A stretch of 64,000 bases of DNA from Macrotis lagotis (taxonomy: Eukaryota; Chordata; Mammalia; Peramelemorphia; Peramelidae), in the NCBI RefSeq assembly GCF_037893015.1, contig NC_133665.1:23322869-23386868 (forward strand), in the 5' to 3' direction. Shown piece after piece: positions 18,961 to 30,070 of this stretch (its first letter is position 1; each line of letters starts with the position of its first letter). A model generated the notes under the pieces. That model saw only the letters and a program-made list of their open reading frames with translations, did not search any database and was not told where the DNA came from. The position numbers were made by a program, and so were the translations under genes.

Positions 18961-20635
18961 AAATCATCAAGGATATGATCCAAAGCTTGTTACTCTTTTT
19001 AGTAAACAAAAAATAATTCCTTCAAATAATGGAAAACAAGTATTAAGCTGTCTGGCAATTACAAAATAGACATTCAATAAAGACTGCTATTTCAATTTAA
19101 TTATTATTCCCCATGTCAGCCTTCTCTTTCCTAGACTAAAAAAATCCCAGTTCCTTTACTTATTCTTATAATTCTCTTTTTAATCTTTTAATCATCTTTT
19201 CAAGACTCTTCAAGAATCATCTCCAACTAAAATAAATGATAGCTTTTCTTGATATAACACTTGAATAGAGATATTTTTTGCTTGTTAGTATGTGTATGTT
19301 TACTGTTTTCTATAATTTTGCTTTATGTAAACATCATAATGACTTAACCCAGAAAAATTTAAATTAGTAAGCAAAATACCTGAAATATCAGTTTGTATCA
19401 TTTTCTGATCATGCCTGTCCCTTTGACCCACAACTTTAGAGAAGGGCAGGAAAAATAGGAAGGGAAAGAATAGTGAGATGTTTTGGGATGGTCTACATTT
19501 TCATTCAAGGAGGAAAGAAAAAAAAATAAAAATCATAATCAGAAGGAAAAACTTTGAACTCATTCTTCTTGACCTTGCCTAATATGTAAGAGAGAACCAA
19601 ATGTGACTGCATATATTATTTGTCATGAATTTTGATTCTCTGCTAACTAGGTAATTCCTGAACTTCAGTATGTTGGGGCAAAGTTGTGAAAGACAAGATG
19701 GTAACTTCAAACTTTTCAAATTTATTGTGATCCACACACTGCTGAGAAATGCATAATTTCAGGATTTAACACCTGATTAGCTATTAAATGGCTGTCAGGA
19801 GAAAATTCTGCAGTAATAAGTTTAGCTTTTAGCCCCTAATTATCACTTCACACTGTAGTTGGGGTGAGAAAATTGAGAACTGCAACCCTTAAAGGACTCC
19901 AATAGGGTGATTTTTTTTTCTTTAATACAATGAAGTGAATTATTTCTCTATGAGGATTGCATTTAACAGGTATAGGTAACATGGAAGGAAATATTATAAG
20001 ACTTGGGATTTTGTAAAGTGATTTAAAGCCATTGATTTTTTCATTATGCAATTAAATGGGGCTCAGCTGTGGATAACTTATCTGGTGTCTAGGTCAAGGA
20101 ATGTCTTTCAGAACTTTCTATTCTAATTGATAGAATTCTGTCTGTAATGGTGGGGTAGAGGCAGAGGGCAAACAAGAAAAGTAATTCCCTTAAGTTCAAT
20201 TCAATTTTCAAATCCATAACCATTTATTAAGTTCCTACTGTGTGCCACATAATTGGGCTAGATGCTATGCATACAAAACTAAAATTCAATAGGTTCTAGG
20301 CTAAAAGAATAAACATTCCACAAGATTTAAAGGATGGGAAAACAAGAAATACATGATCTCTTTCACATATTGCCTTGAATATTCTGACCTTCTTAAGGTC
20401 TTTCTTATGTCTCTTACCCTTTCTTTCTGTAAAATAACAATTCTTGTGCCAAGGGACCATGGAAAGTAATGTAAAATGAGTTGTTAAGGGACCTAAAACT
20501 GTAGCACTATCTACCCTTACATTTAAATTTAATTCCCTACCATGGACATTCCATTTCTGCCAACACTGTTTATTTCTTAGCTGCTTTTCTTCCTCTTCCC
20601 TCTCAGCATACACACATCGTATTCATGTTCATTTT
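18961..20635. other. Mostly unassigned stretch with faint repeat traces
   Basis: A possible CR1/L3 LINE fragment (minus) lies at about 19125-19235 (TTTCCTAGACTAAAAAAATC CCAGTTCCTTTA, TTTTAATCATCTTTTCAAGA). A piece of the old unnamed repeat is at 20215-20300 (ATTTATTAAGTTCCTACTGT GTGCC). The rest appears unique. A 105-codon minus frame at 20296-20613 has no recognisable motif. Confidence 0.35.
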
Positions 20636-20999
20636 CAACCCTGAGGTTTTTTAGAAAGATTTTATTTATTTTGAGTTTTACAATTTTTCCCCTGATCTTG
20701 CTTCCCTCCCCCCACCCCCACAGAAAGCAGTCTGTTAGTCTTTACATGGTTTCCATGGTATACATTAATCTAAGTTGAATGTGATGAGAGAGAAATCATA
20801 TCCTTAAGAAAGAAGAATAAAGTATAAGAGATAGCAAAATTACATAATAAGTTTTTTTCTAATTAAAGGTAATAGTCTCTGGTCTTTGATCAAATCCCAT
20901 GATTCTTTTTCTTTTTAATCTTTTATATTTATTTTATTTTTGTACAAATGATGTTTTTTATATACATTATTAAAATATTCTCATGCAAGAGTAAACATA

Positions 21000-21153
21000 G
21001 GGTGGCTAGGTGGCACAATGGATAAAGCACCGGCCCTGGAGTCAGGAGTACCTGGGTTCAAATTAGGTCTCAGACACTTAATAATTATCTAGCTGTGTGG
21101 CCTTGGGCAAGCCACTTAACCCCACTGCCTTGCAAAAACCTAAAAAAAAATAA
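21000..21153 (+). mobile_element. Young-looking tRNA-derived SINE inside HAL1 copy b
   Basis: GGTGGCTAGGTGGCACAATG, GGAGTCAGGAGTACCTGGG, AGACACTTAATAATTATCTA, CAAGCCACTTAACCCCACTG and an A-tail. A 10-base TSD, AGTAAACATA, is at 20990-20999 and 21154-21163. Copy c lacks it, so it inserted after b was in place. It has no T-to-C excess. Confidence 0.92.
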
Positions 21154-21253
21154 AGTAAACATAATACCCTTCCCCCAAAAAACAAAGACCCTCATGAGCA
21201 ATAAAGTAAAGGAAAGAAGAAAAAATTAAAATTAAAAAAAAAATAATAATAAT

Positions 21254-21402
21254 TGGGGCAGCTAAGTGGCACAGTGGATGGAGCACTGACCCTGGAGTCA
21301 GGAGCACCCAAGCCCAAATGCGGCCTCAGGCACCCAACAATCACCCAAGTGTGCAACCCCGGTCAAGCCACCCAACCCCATCTGCCCTGCAAGCCCCCCA
21401 AA
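21254..21402 (+). mobile_element. Hypermutated SINE embedded in HAL1 copy b (position B)
   Basis: The SINE head is clear (GGGGCAGCTAAGTGGCACAG), but the body reads GAGCACCCAAGCCCAAATG, GCACCCAACAATCACCCAA and CCACCCAACCCCATCTGCCC. Compared by eye with the SINE at 27798, about 19 T-to-C but only about one C-to-T change. An (AAT)n run follows at 21401-21457. Copy c has related SINEs at the matching place. Confidence 0.85.
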
Positions 21403-21457
21403 TAATAATAATAAATAATAATAATATTATTAATAATAATAATAACAATAATAATAA
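21401..21457. repeat. (AAT)n microsatellite in HAL1 copy b
   Basis: AAT units with interruptions, replacing the A-tail of the adjacent SINE. A shorter counterpart is at 42724-42742 in copy c. Confidence 0.9.
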
Positions 21458-21642
21458 ATGTGCTTCAGTCTGTGTTCCAACACCACCAACTCTGTCGTGG
21501 ATGGATCACATTCTTTAAAATAAGTCAATCACAAAAGCTACTTCCATAATTTTCCACTGTTGCCATTGCTGATAGCAACTCCCTCCATCTGCACTTCCCC
21601 ACTACCATACTCCTTTCACACTATCCCTCTTCTTAAATGTTC

Positions 21643-21803
21643 TATAGGGTAGTTGGGTGGCATAGCAGACTGATCACCGGCCCTGGGGCCAAGAAGCCCC
21701 AAGCCCACATACCACCCCTAAAGCCCAGCAATAACCCGGCCCTGTGGTCCCAGATAGGCCATCCAATTCCAGCCCCTTGTAAGAAGTGAAAAAAAAAAAA
21801 ACC
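21643..21803 (+). mobile_element. Strongly diverged SINE embedded in HAL1 copy b (position A)
   Basis: GTTGGGTGGCATAGCAGACT, CACCGGCCCTGGGGCCAAGA AGCC, CCCACATACCACCCC and AGGCCATCCAATTCC, then an A-tail at 21787-21801. The changes CTGGGGCCAAGAAGCC and ATACCACCCCT are shared with the SINE at 42937-43085 in copy c, so they arose before the two copies separated. Confidence 0.8.
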
Positions 21804-22296
21804 TGTTAAATCTGACCATGCTCCCCCATGGTCCACCTTCTCCTCCATCACTCACATTCCCCCCCATTCCTGTCCCTCTTCTCTCCTTCTTATTCCAGAT
21901 GTCGATACCCCATTGAGTATATATGCTGTTTCCTCTCCTGGACACCTCTGATGAGAGCAAAGGTTCCCGCATTCCCCCTCACCTTCCCCCCTTCCATATC
22001 ATTGAAATAGCTCATTGCAATAAAAAACATCTTATTATATGAAATATCTTAGCCTATTCTATCTTGGCTTTCTCTTACTACCATTATATTTCCCTTTTAG
22101 CCATTGACTCCATTTTTACAATATATTATATCTTCAAATTCAGCTCTCTCCTGTACTTCATCTATAAAAGCTCCTTCTACTTGCTCTATTAAATGAGAAG
22201 TTTCTTATGAGTATTATCAGTATCATTTTTCTATTCTGGAATACATGTAGTTCATCATCACTAAGTCCTTCATATTTTACCCTTCTCCTCCACTCT

Positions 22297-23371
22297 CTAT
22301 GCTTCACCTGAGTCCTGTATTTGAAGATCAAACTTTCTGTTCAGCTCTGACCATTTTAACAGGAACATTTGAAATTCCCCTGGTTCATTGAAAGTCCATC
22401 TTTTTCCCTGGAAAAAGACATTTAGTTTTGCTGGGTAGTTGATTCTCGGTTGCATTCTGAGCTCTTTTGTCTTCCGGAATATTATATTCCAAGCCCTACA
22501 AGCCTTTAATGTAGTTTCTGCTAAGTCCTGTGTGATCCTGACTGCAGCTCCATGATAACTGAATTGGCTGCTTGTAATATTTTCTCTTTGACTTGGGAGT
22601 TCTGGAACTTGGCTATGATATTCCTGGGGTTGGTTTTTTTGGATCTCTTTCTCAGGGAGAACAGTGGATTCTCTCAATTTCTATTTTGCCCTCTGCTTCT
22701 AGGATATCTGGGCAATTTTCCTATAGGAATTCTTTAAAAGTGATGTCAAGGCTCTTTTCCTGATCATGACTTTTAAGTATCCCAATAATGTTTAAATTAT
22801 CTTTCCTGAATCTGTTTTCCAGATCAGTTGTTTTTTTCAATGAGATGTTTCACATTTTCTTCTAATTTTTCATTCTTTTGTTTTTGAAGTACTGTGTCCT
22901 GACTTCTCATAAAGTCTTCAGCTTCCTTCAGCTCCATTCTAGATCTGAAGGACTTGTTTTCCTCAGAGAGCTTTTTTTTCTTCTTCCATCTGGCCAATTC
23001 TGCTTTTTAAAGCATTCTTCTCCTCAATAACTTTTTGAACTCTTTTATCCATTTGGCCTAAGCTGGTTAACATGCTATTTTCTTCAGCACTTTTTTGGAT
23101 CTCCTTGACTAAGCTGCTGACTTCTTTTTTTATGTTTTTCCTGCATCACTCTCATTTCTTTTCCCAATTTTTATTCTGTCTCCATCAATTGATTTTCAAA
23201 ATCTTTTTTTTTTGAGCTCTGTCATGGCCTGAGTCTAACTTTTGTTTTCTTGGAGTCTTTAGATGCAGAAGTTTGGACTTCCTCATCTTCTGACTGAATA
23301 TTTTGATCCTTCTTGGGATGATAGATAAAGTATTTCTCAATGGTGTTCCTCTTTTTCCTCTGTTTACTCAT
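22297..23371 (-). pseudogene. Decayed ORF1 of HAL1 copy b
   Basis: The start codon complement is at 23369-23371 (MSKQR-like). The coiled-coil part (23340-22850) is frameshifted. The C-terminal domain is open for 126 codons at 22297-22677 and ends QDSGEA and a stop, with the conserved stretch AAVRITQDLAETTLKACRAW and INYPAKLNVFFQGKRWTFNE. In L1 ORF1p this domain works with the RRM in RNA binding and chaperoning. Frameshifts upstream make it non-functional. Confidence 0.75.
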
Positions 23372-24189
23372 TTCCCCAGCCTGTGGCTGGTCTTAGGGTG
23401 CTTCCTGAGCTTTTGAGTATTATTGGGACACCCCCACAAGGACCTCAATGTGTGAGGCTCTGACTACTCTCCTGGTCTGTGAATGACTACAAAAACACCC
23501 CTCTGCCACAGGGCTGAAGTGAGGGGGGGGACCCTGCTGTTCTAAGGGAGGGCCTAGACTGTGATCAGGATCTGAATGTGGTCAGAGCCTCAGAGTCCAG
23601 TTCCAGGTACAGAGGACAGACCTCGGAAGTCTCTCTCCACTCCCATACCTAGGCTGAGTACTCAAGGCTGAGCTGCCTTGGGGTTCCTGCTTACCCACTC
23701 CACCTGCTTCTGGTTCCTGGATCTGAGATGCTGTGGCCACTCTGCTGGCTGAGTGCTAAGGGCTGGGCTTGGCACACTTGCTCTCGCTGAGGACCCCTGT
23801 TGATCTTCCAAGTTGAGCTTGGTGCTCCCTGAGGTGATTGTCAGGAAACTGCCCCCACTGCCGTGAGCTGAGGCTCTCAGCACCCTGGGGGGTGCCTCCA
23901 GGAGGCTAAAGTTCCTTCACTCTGGAGGGCCAGCCCTGTGAAGTGGAGCCTTTCTGCTGTTTTCCAGGCTTCCTTGGGCTATAGAACTGCCTCACTGAAT
24001 CCCTCTGTGTGTTCTGTCTCTCAAAAATTTAGTTAGAGTCCTTAGTTTATAAGTTTTGAGAGAGAGCACCTAAGAGAGGATCTTCTCCTGTTGCTATCTT
24101 GGCTCCACCTCTCCCAACCCTGAGTTTTTGATCCATAATTCTCCCTGACTAGAAAGCTCTTCTGGAAAGAATAATAAGACAAAAAGAGT

Positions 24190-24412
24190 AATTGTATAGC
24201 ACCTACTATGTTCCAAGCACTTCATGGGCTCTCATTTGATCCTCACAACACCCCTGAGAGATAGCTGTTATTAATACTCTATTATACAGTTGAGGAAACT
24301 AAAACAGATAGAGCAAAAGTGATTTGCCCTGGGGCCACACAATTAAGTGTCTGATGCCAGATTTGAACTAAAGTCTTTCTCAATTTCAGGTTTAGTGTTC
24401 TTTATGGCTACC
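24190..24412 (-). repeat. MIR fragment
   Basis: GCACCTACTATGTTCCAAGC, TTTGATCCTCACAACACCCC, TTGAGGAAACTAAAACAG, AGTGATTTGCCCTGGGGCCA and GATTTGAACTAAAGTC are MIR motifs in antisense order. Confidence 0.75.
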
Positions 24413-25526
24413 TCTAACAACAGAATTCTATCTAAGAGTAGAATAATATGCCAGGCAATTCCATTTTACACCCTTTTAAACCTAGCTAAATTCTTCCTGC
24501 ATAGCTGAAATCACATCTATTTTTCTAAATTCCTAGTCCACAATAATCTCCCTTCAGTGAATCCCAATAGCATAAGCTATATCATAACATTTAACACTTA
24601 ATTATATGGTATCTAAGGAAGCTATGTCTAAATGGAAGGATGACCTATAAGTTTCTTTTGTGTGGGTAAATGAAGGAGTTGGCAAATTGTGTTCTTTTTT
24701 ACTCACAAATGATGATATATCTCAGTATAAACGTTCATTTCATTACCACTATTATGAAAACAGGAACTGCTCATAATAAGGAACTAGAAGGAAGATTAGA
24801 AATGTAATTCTATCTCCAATCTGACCTACTTAAACATTTTTTAAAAAACTGTTAACACCAAGAAAAGGAAATGCATAAAAGAAACAACATCAACATAGAC
24901 TATCAACATTTACAATACTGTTTTAATGAAATACATCATTTATCATAAGAAAGAGCTGAAGAAATCTAAGAGGCAATGGTCACCAGCCAACATTTTAGCT
25001 CCTAGGTAATCAGAAAGACATGGGTTCTAAGAGTAGTTTGCGATATGTCATTTTAAGAATTTATTGAAGGAAAACAATGGAAAATTATGAATGCTATCAT
25101 CTCATTAAATAGCAGATGGTTTCACAATTCACAAATAGGTAGATGGTTTCACAATTTCTGGTTAATATAGCAACATGAAAGTTAATAAAGGAATCTTATT
25201 TTTCCACATATTCTCCAGCAAAGATTTAAAAAAGAGCACCTGACTGATAATGATCAGGAAATCCCCCCCCAAAAAACAAAAGACTTTCCTGTCCAACACA
25301 ATAAGTCCATGGGTGCTAGAACTCACCAAGCAATTCTATGAAGGCTTAGCTGAATAGGCCAGAAGTCTACCAACACTCTGAATGTAACTATGCCAGAAGA
25401 AATGGAAGCAAGAACCCCAGAAATCAGAAAAAGAATATATAAATAAATAAACAAACCTCTATGTTTTGACTTTTTGTAGCACAGGGAAAATAAACTGACC
25501 TGAGTTTCTTTGAAAGATCATGACTT
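24413..25526. other. Unassigned, apparently unique stretch
   Basis: No confident repeat, RNA gene or coding signal in about 1.1 kb. Confidence 0.35.
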
Positions 25527-25680
25527 AGGAGCAGCTAGGTATCACAGTGGATAGAACACCAGCCTTGGAGTCAGGAGGACATGAGTTCAAATCAGGCCTC
25601 AGACACTTAACAATTACCTAGCTGTGTGACCTTGGGCAAGTCACTTAACCCCATTGCCTTGAAAAGCTAAACAAAAAAAA
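25527..25680 (+). mobile_element. tRNA-derived SINE (MAR1-like)
   Basis: AGGAGCAGCTAGGTATCACA, TTGGAGTCAGGAGGACATGA, CACTTAACAATTACCTAGCT, AGTCACTTAACCCCATTGCC and an A-tail. Full length, lightly diverged, with no clear TSD. Confidence 0.9.
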
Positions 25681-26040
25681 ACTTTATGAGCAGTCTGTGG
25701 ACCTATTCAAGGAGGTGGTATTTAGTAGGAATGTATCTAATAGTACTGAAAGGATGGGGCTGTCCTTTGCATAAAACACCATTCCAGGAACTGAGACTAA
25801 AGTCATTTGTAAGTAGAAGAAATACAACATACTGAAAAAATAAAATGTGTTAAGAAGTGCTTAAGATGCAAACATAGAAGAGGAAACTGAAAAATGAACA
25901 AGGATCAAATGAGAATTGATGAAGTGCTTGGAACATAGTAGGTGCTATATAATTACTTACTCTTTTTCTCTCATTATTCTTTCCAGAGGAGCTTTCCAGT
26001 CAAGGAGAATTATGGATTAAAAAATCAGGGTTGGAAATCA
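25681..26040. other. Unassigned stretch with a MIR 3' trace
   Basis: GGATCAAATGAGAATTGATG AAGTGCTTGGAACATAGTAG GTGCTATATAA at 25904-25955 is the MIR 3' part in sense orientation. The rest is unassigned. Confidence 0.5.
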
Positions 26041-26044
26041 GAAA

Positions 26045-26121
<77 letters not shown>

Positions 26122-26214
26122 GAAAGAAAGAAAGGAAGGAAGGAAGGAAGGAAGGAAGGAAGGAAGGAAGGAAGGAAGGAAGGAAGGAAGGAAGGAAGGA
26201 AGGAAGGAAGGAAA
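26041..26214. repeat. (AAAG)n/(AAGG)n compound microsatellite
   Basis: About 23 AAAG units switch at about 26133 to about 20 AAGG units. It creates the artificial low-complexity open frames of Lys/Glu/Arg on plus and Ser/Phe/Leu on minus. Confidence 0.97.
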
Positions 26215-26289
26215 GTAGGCTCATTGACTAAGGATAAAAGAGATCAAACTATCTGTAAAAAGGTGAGGAGGGGCAAAAATAAATTCAAT

Positions 26290-26925
26290 TTTTTAAGCTA
26301 AATGAGCAGTCATGCAAAACATTTCCATAATAGTCATGTTGTGAAAGAAAACAAAGATGCCCTTCGCCCTCCAAAAAAAAAATTCAAGAAAAATAATGTA
26401 TGCTTCAATATGCATTCAGATACCTTCAGCTCTTTTTCTGGGAAATGGCTAGAATTCTTGATCATCAGAGTTGTCTTGGGTCACTGAATTATTGAGAAAA
26501 TCAGTCATTCACAGTTGATCATCTTTTTGTTTTGTTTTGTTTTGTTTTTTTAGGTTTTTGTAAGGCAAATGGGGTTAAGTGTATTGCCCAAAGCCACACA
26601 GCTAGGCAATTATTAAGTGTCTGAGACCGGATTTGAACCCAGGTACTCCTGACTCCAGGGCTGGTGCTTTATCCACTACGCCACCTAGCCGCCCCTACAG
26701 TTGATCATCTTAAAACATTGCTGTTGCTTTGGACACAATACATTTCATTTTGCATTAACTCATGTAAATCTTTCCAGGTTTTTCTGAGAGTATCCTGCTC
26801 ATCATTTCTTATAGCAGAATAGCATTCCATCATAATCACATACCACAATTTGTTCAACCATTCCCCAACTGATAAACAATGACTCAATTTCCAATTTGGC
26901 ATCCCCTCAATTTACAATTCTTGAA
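26290..26925 (-). mobile_element. Old L1 3' end, split by a SINE
   Basis: AGTCATGTTGTGAAAGAAAA, TATGCTTCAATATGCATTCA, ATCCTGCTCATCATTTCTTA TAGCAGAATAGCATTCCATC and TTTGTTCAACCATTCCCCAA are antisense L1 3' UTR and ORF2 end. The sequence continues on both sides of the SINE at 26526-26696. Confidence 0.8.
26526..26696 (-). mobile_element. tRNA-derived SINE with perfect TSD
   Basis: A TTTTG-repeat A-tail complement, then GTAAGGCAAATGGGGTTAAG, GCTAGGCAATTATTAAGTGT and ACGCCACCTAGCCGCCCC. A perfect 15-base TSD, ACAGTTGATCATCTT, is at 26511-26525 and 26697-26711. It is a relatively young insertion into the old L1. Confidence 0.95.
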
Positions 26926-27797
26926 TTCGATTATAAATAAATTAGTCTTCTAGAAGAAAACATTAAAAAGTGAATAATAGAATATAAGATGCAAAATTTA
27001 TCTAAGTAGATTAAAGAAAGAATTTAGTGGCACTAGGAAAAATATTATAATAAAGTAAAAATTTGAAAAAATAGAAGAATAATAAGATGTTCACAATCAA
27101 AACCAAGTAATCATAAAATATTCATTGGGAAATCTTTTTTAAGAATCATGAAATTTCCTGAATGTCCTGACTAAGCAAAAAAACCTGAATACAATATCTC
27201 AATAAATCACATAAGAAAACTGAACAGATCTATTAGGTAAGAAAACAAAGTGACAAATAAGAATCTTTGGAACCACCATTGAAAGGGACATGAAATTAAA
27301 AATACCCAGTAACATCATGGGCATAAAATCCAGAGGTTCCAGGTGAAAGAAAAAAAATTGAATACCAAGAAATCAAAATCAGGATCACATACTGTACTAA
27401 AACTGCTTGGAAAATCTTGGAACATGGTATTCCAAATATCAAAGAAAAAAGTTCCATAAAGAAGGTATTTGAGAGGAGAGACAATGGTGTATAGAAAACA
27501 TATTATGAGGTGCCTGTAATAGTCTTGATAAATGGTAATTAGGGCCCTAACTGAATTCGTGGCAGTGGTAGAAGAGTGGAAAAAGCACTTGCAGAATATT
27601 ATAGATGCTAATACAAGTTTTCTCATAAATATAAGTACTTTTAGGATCATGTAAACAACAAGATGGAGGGCTAGATATTTTCTGTGGTCCTCACTATCTT
27701 TCAAATCTCTTAAGAATAAGATTTATGACAAAAAAGGTAAAGCCATTTTTTACTGTCACCACAGTCTAAATCATAAAAGATTAAAAGGAGTTAATAT
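26926..27797. other. Unassigned stretch
   Basis: AT-rich with no confident repeat. A 129-codon minus frame at 27315-27704 has no motif, start context or composition that would support a gene. Confidence 0.35.
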
Positions 27798-27950
27798 GGG
27801 GCAGCTAGGTGGCGTAGTGGATAAACCACCAGCCCTGGACTCAGGAGTACCTGGGTTCAAATCTGGTCTCAGACACTTAATAATTACCTAGCTGTGTGGC
27901 CTTGGGCAAGCCACTTAACCCCATTTGCCTTGCAAAAACCTAAAAATACA
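27798..27950 (+). mobile_element. tRNA-derived SINE, useful plain reference copy
   Basis: GGGGCAGCTAGGTGGCGTAG, CAGGAGTACCTGGGTTCAAA, CACTTAATAATTACCTAGCT and CAAGCCACTTAACCCCATTT, then a short A-tail. TSD GAGTTAATA at 27788-27796 and 27951-27959. I used it as the comparison for the hypermutated SINEs. Confidence 0.93.
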
Positions 27951-29512
27951 GAGTTAATAACTTGAGCTTAACAACAAAAACACTTATCTCTTTTCCTTAG
28001 TATATTAATTCATCAAGACTTCCAGAGCAGGGAAAAGATGGTGGCATGAAGCAAATATACTCCCAGAGTTTTCCCAGCCCATTAAACTAAGACATTAAAG
28101 TTACAGATTCTCACTAAAAAAATAAGACAAAAAAACAACTTTTCATCTGGAGACATTGTGGAAGATCTTCAGTGAATGTCAGTCTCTTCAAGAGAAAAGG
28201 GGAAGTAAAACCCAACTAGGCAGGAGATTCAGAAAACCAGCAGGAGGCTTCTAGCCTCAGTGCAGGCCATGTTCAGGTAGCTAAACAGCAGCCCATGTCC
28301 TATCAACTAGATAGTAGCTCAGGACCCAGAAGCTAGACAGCAAGCAGCCCAGGTCCTGACAGCTAGACATCAGCTCAAATCCCAGCAGTTAGATAACAGG
28401 TTACAAGAAGGGTTCCATTGCCAGATGAAGTCTGAATACTTGGAACACTGGGGCAACAGACAAGACTGGGTTGGGAACAAACCACTGCATAGGCAGAACT
28501 TGGACATAAAGGAGGAAATAAACCTCTGCAGAGGCAATGACTGCACTGCATAGGCAACATCTTGGCAAGTGATAGGCCAGGGTTCAGACCTCAACTGCAG
28601 CACAAAAAGCTAAGTACTATACTCCCTATACCCCAGGAGCAGAGTTCAACAATCAAACTGAGAAAAAAAAGACTGTTAGTCAAAGGGAGCTACTATTCAG
28701 ATAGAGATGATAAAAATGCCATCTCAAAAAGATGAAAGCAGTGACAAATTATCCACATGGTAAGCCTCAAATGAATTTATAAATTGAATTCAAATCCAAA
28801 AGTCTCATAGACGAGCTTAAAAAAGATTTTAAAAACCAAAGAAGGGAGGAAGAAGAAAAATGGTAAAAAGAAATAAGTGCCATGCAGGAAAATTATGACA
28901 AATTGACCAAAGAAAACATGTTCTTTAAAAGTAAAAATAACCAATTAGGAAAAAACTATAAATTATCAAAAAATAAAAGTGTTATACTGGAAAAGAAATG
29001 CAATTCACTAGCAGTAAAATCACCCAATGGGAAAAGGAATGCAATTTGCTGAAAAGTAAAATTAACCACCTGGAAAAGGAAATACAAAGGCTAACCGAAG
29101 GTAATAAAAACCTAAAAGTTAGAATTGGACAAATAGAAACTAATGAATCTATGAGACACTAAGATCCCATCAAACAAAATCAAATGGATGAAAAAATTGA
29201 AGGAAACACAAAGTTCCCTTCAGAAAAAAAAGAAATGACTTTGAGAATTGTAGAGATAACTTATAAATTACTAGTATACCAGAAAGCCTAGATCAAACAA
29301 AGAGACTGAAAAATAATTTACACTAAATTATTATGGAATATATTTGATCAAGAAGACAAAATAGTCTTTGAAAGAATAAAAAGTACACCTCCAAAAAGAG
29401 ATCCCAGGATTAAAAACTCCAAGGACTGTCATACTCAAATTCTAGAATTTTCAAAGGTGAAAATACTGCAAGCAGTCAAAAAAAGCAACTGAAATACAAA
29501 GGAAACACAGTC

Positions 29513-30070
29513 AGCTTTTTTTGAAAGATTTTATTTATTTTGAATTTTACAATTTCCCCCCCAATCTAGCTTCCCTCCCCTCAACCCCCACAGATGGCAG
29601 TCTGTTAGTCTTTACATTGTTTCCATGGTATGCATTGATCTAAATTGAATATAATGAGAGAGAAATCATATCCTTAAGGAAGAAACCTAAAGTATGAGAC
29701 ATAGCAGAATTTCATAATAAGATAATAAGATAATGTTTGTTCAAACTCCACAATTCTTTCTCAAGATACAGATGGCATTCTCCATCGCAGATATCCCAAA
29801 ATTGTACCTGATTGTTGCCCTGTTGGTATGAGCAAGTCCATTAAGGTTGATCATTACTCCCATGATGCTGTTAGGGGGTACAATGTTCTTCTGATTCTGC
29901 TCATCTCACTCAGCATCAGTCCATACAAATACATCCAGGCTTACCTGAATTCCCATCTCTCCTAGTTTCTAAGTGAACAATAGTGTTCCATCACATACAT
30001 ATACCACAATTTATTAAGCCATTCCCTGATTGATGGACATTTACTCAATTTCCAATTCTCTTTTATTAAA
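29513..30070 (-). mobile_element. Antisense L1 3' end within L1-A
   Basis: GAAAGATTTTATTTATTTTG, AGTCTGTTAGTCTTTACATT, AGAGAGAAATCATATCCTTA AGG, CTGCTCATCTCACTCAGCAT and AAGCCATTCCCTGATTGATG are the antisense 3' UTR and ORF2 end. It is 5' truncated. I see no TSD, so it may not be a simple insertion. Confidence 0.82.

Larger units (their letters stand above)
20652..24114 (-). mobile_element. HAL1 copy b: ORF1-only half-L1 with embedded SINEs and an L1 3' UTR tail
   Basis: Read on minus: a 5' UTR starting GGGAGAGGTGGAGCCAAGAT at 24114, ORF1 at 23371-22297, then a 3' region with embedded antisense SINEs at 21803-21643 and 21402-21254 and a later one at 21153-21000. The HAL1 end (TATGTTTACTCTTGC) follows, and finally about 250 bases of ordinary L1 3' UTR (GGATATGATTTCTCTCTCAT, AAAATTGTAAAACTCAAAAT). 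There is no ORF2. A TSD, CAACCCTGAG plus T-run, flanks the whole unit at 20636-20651 and 24115-24129 with a one-base indel. The L1 tail therefore belongs to the same insertion. Confidence 0.82.

Noticed and set aside
26000..26301. Lys/Arg/Glu-rich (119 codons) and Ser/Phe/Leu-rich (74 codons) frames
   Set aside because: Translations of the AAAG/AAGG microsatellite in both directions.
29513..30070. Antisense L1 tail plus sense L1-A as a deliberate inverted-repeat RNA source
   Set aside because: The two L1s overlap in different consensus regions (3' UTR against ORF1), so they do not pair with each other here.
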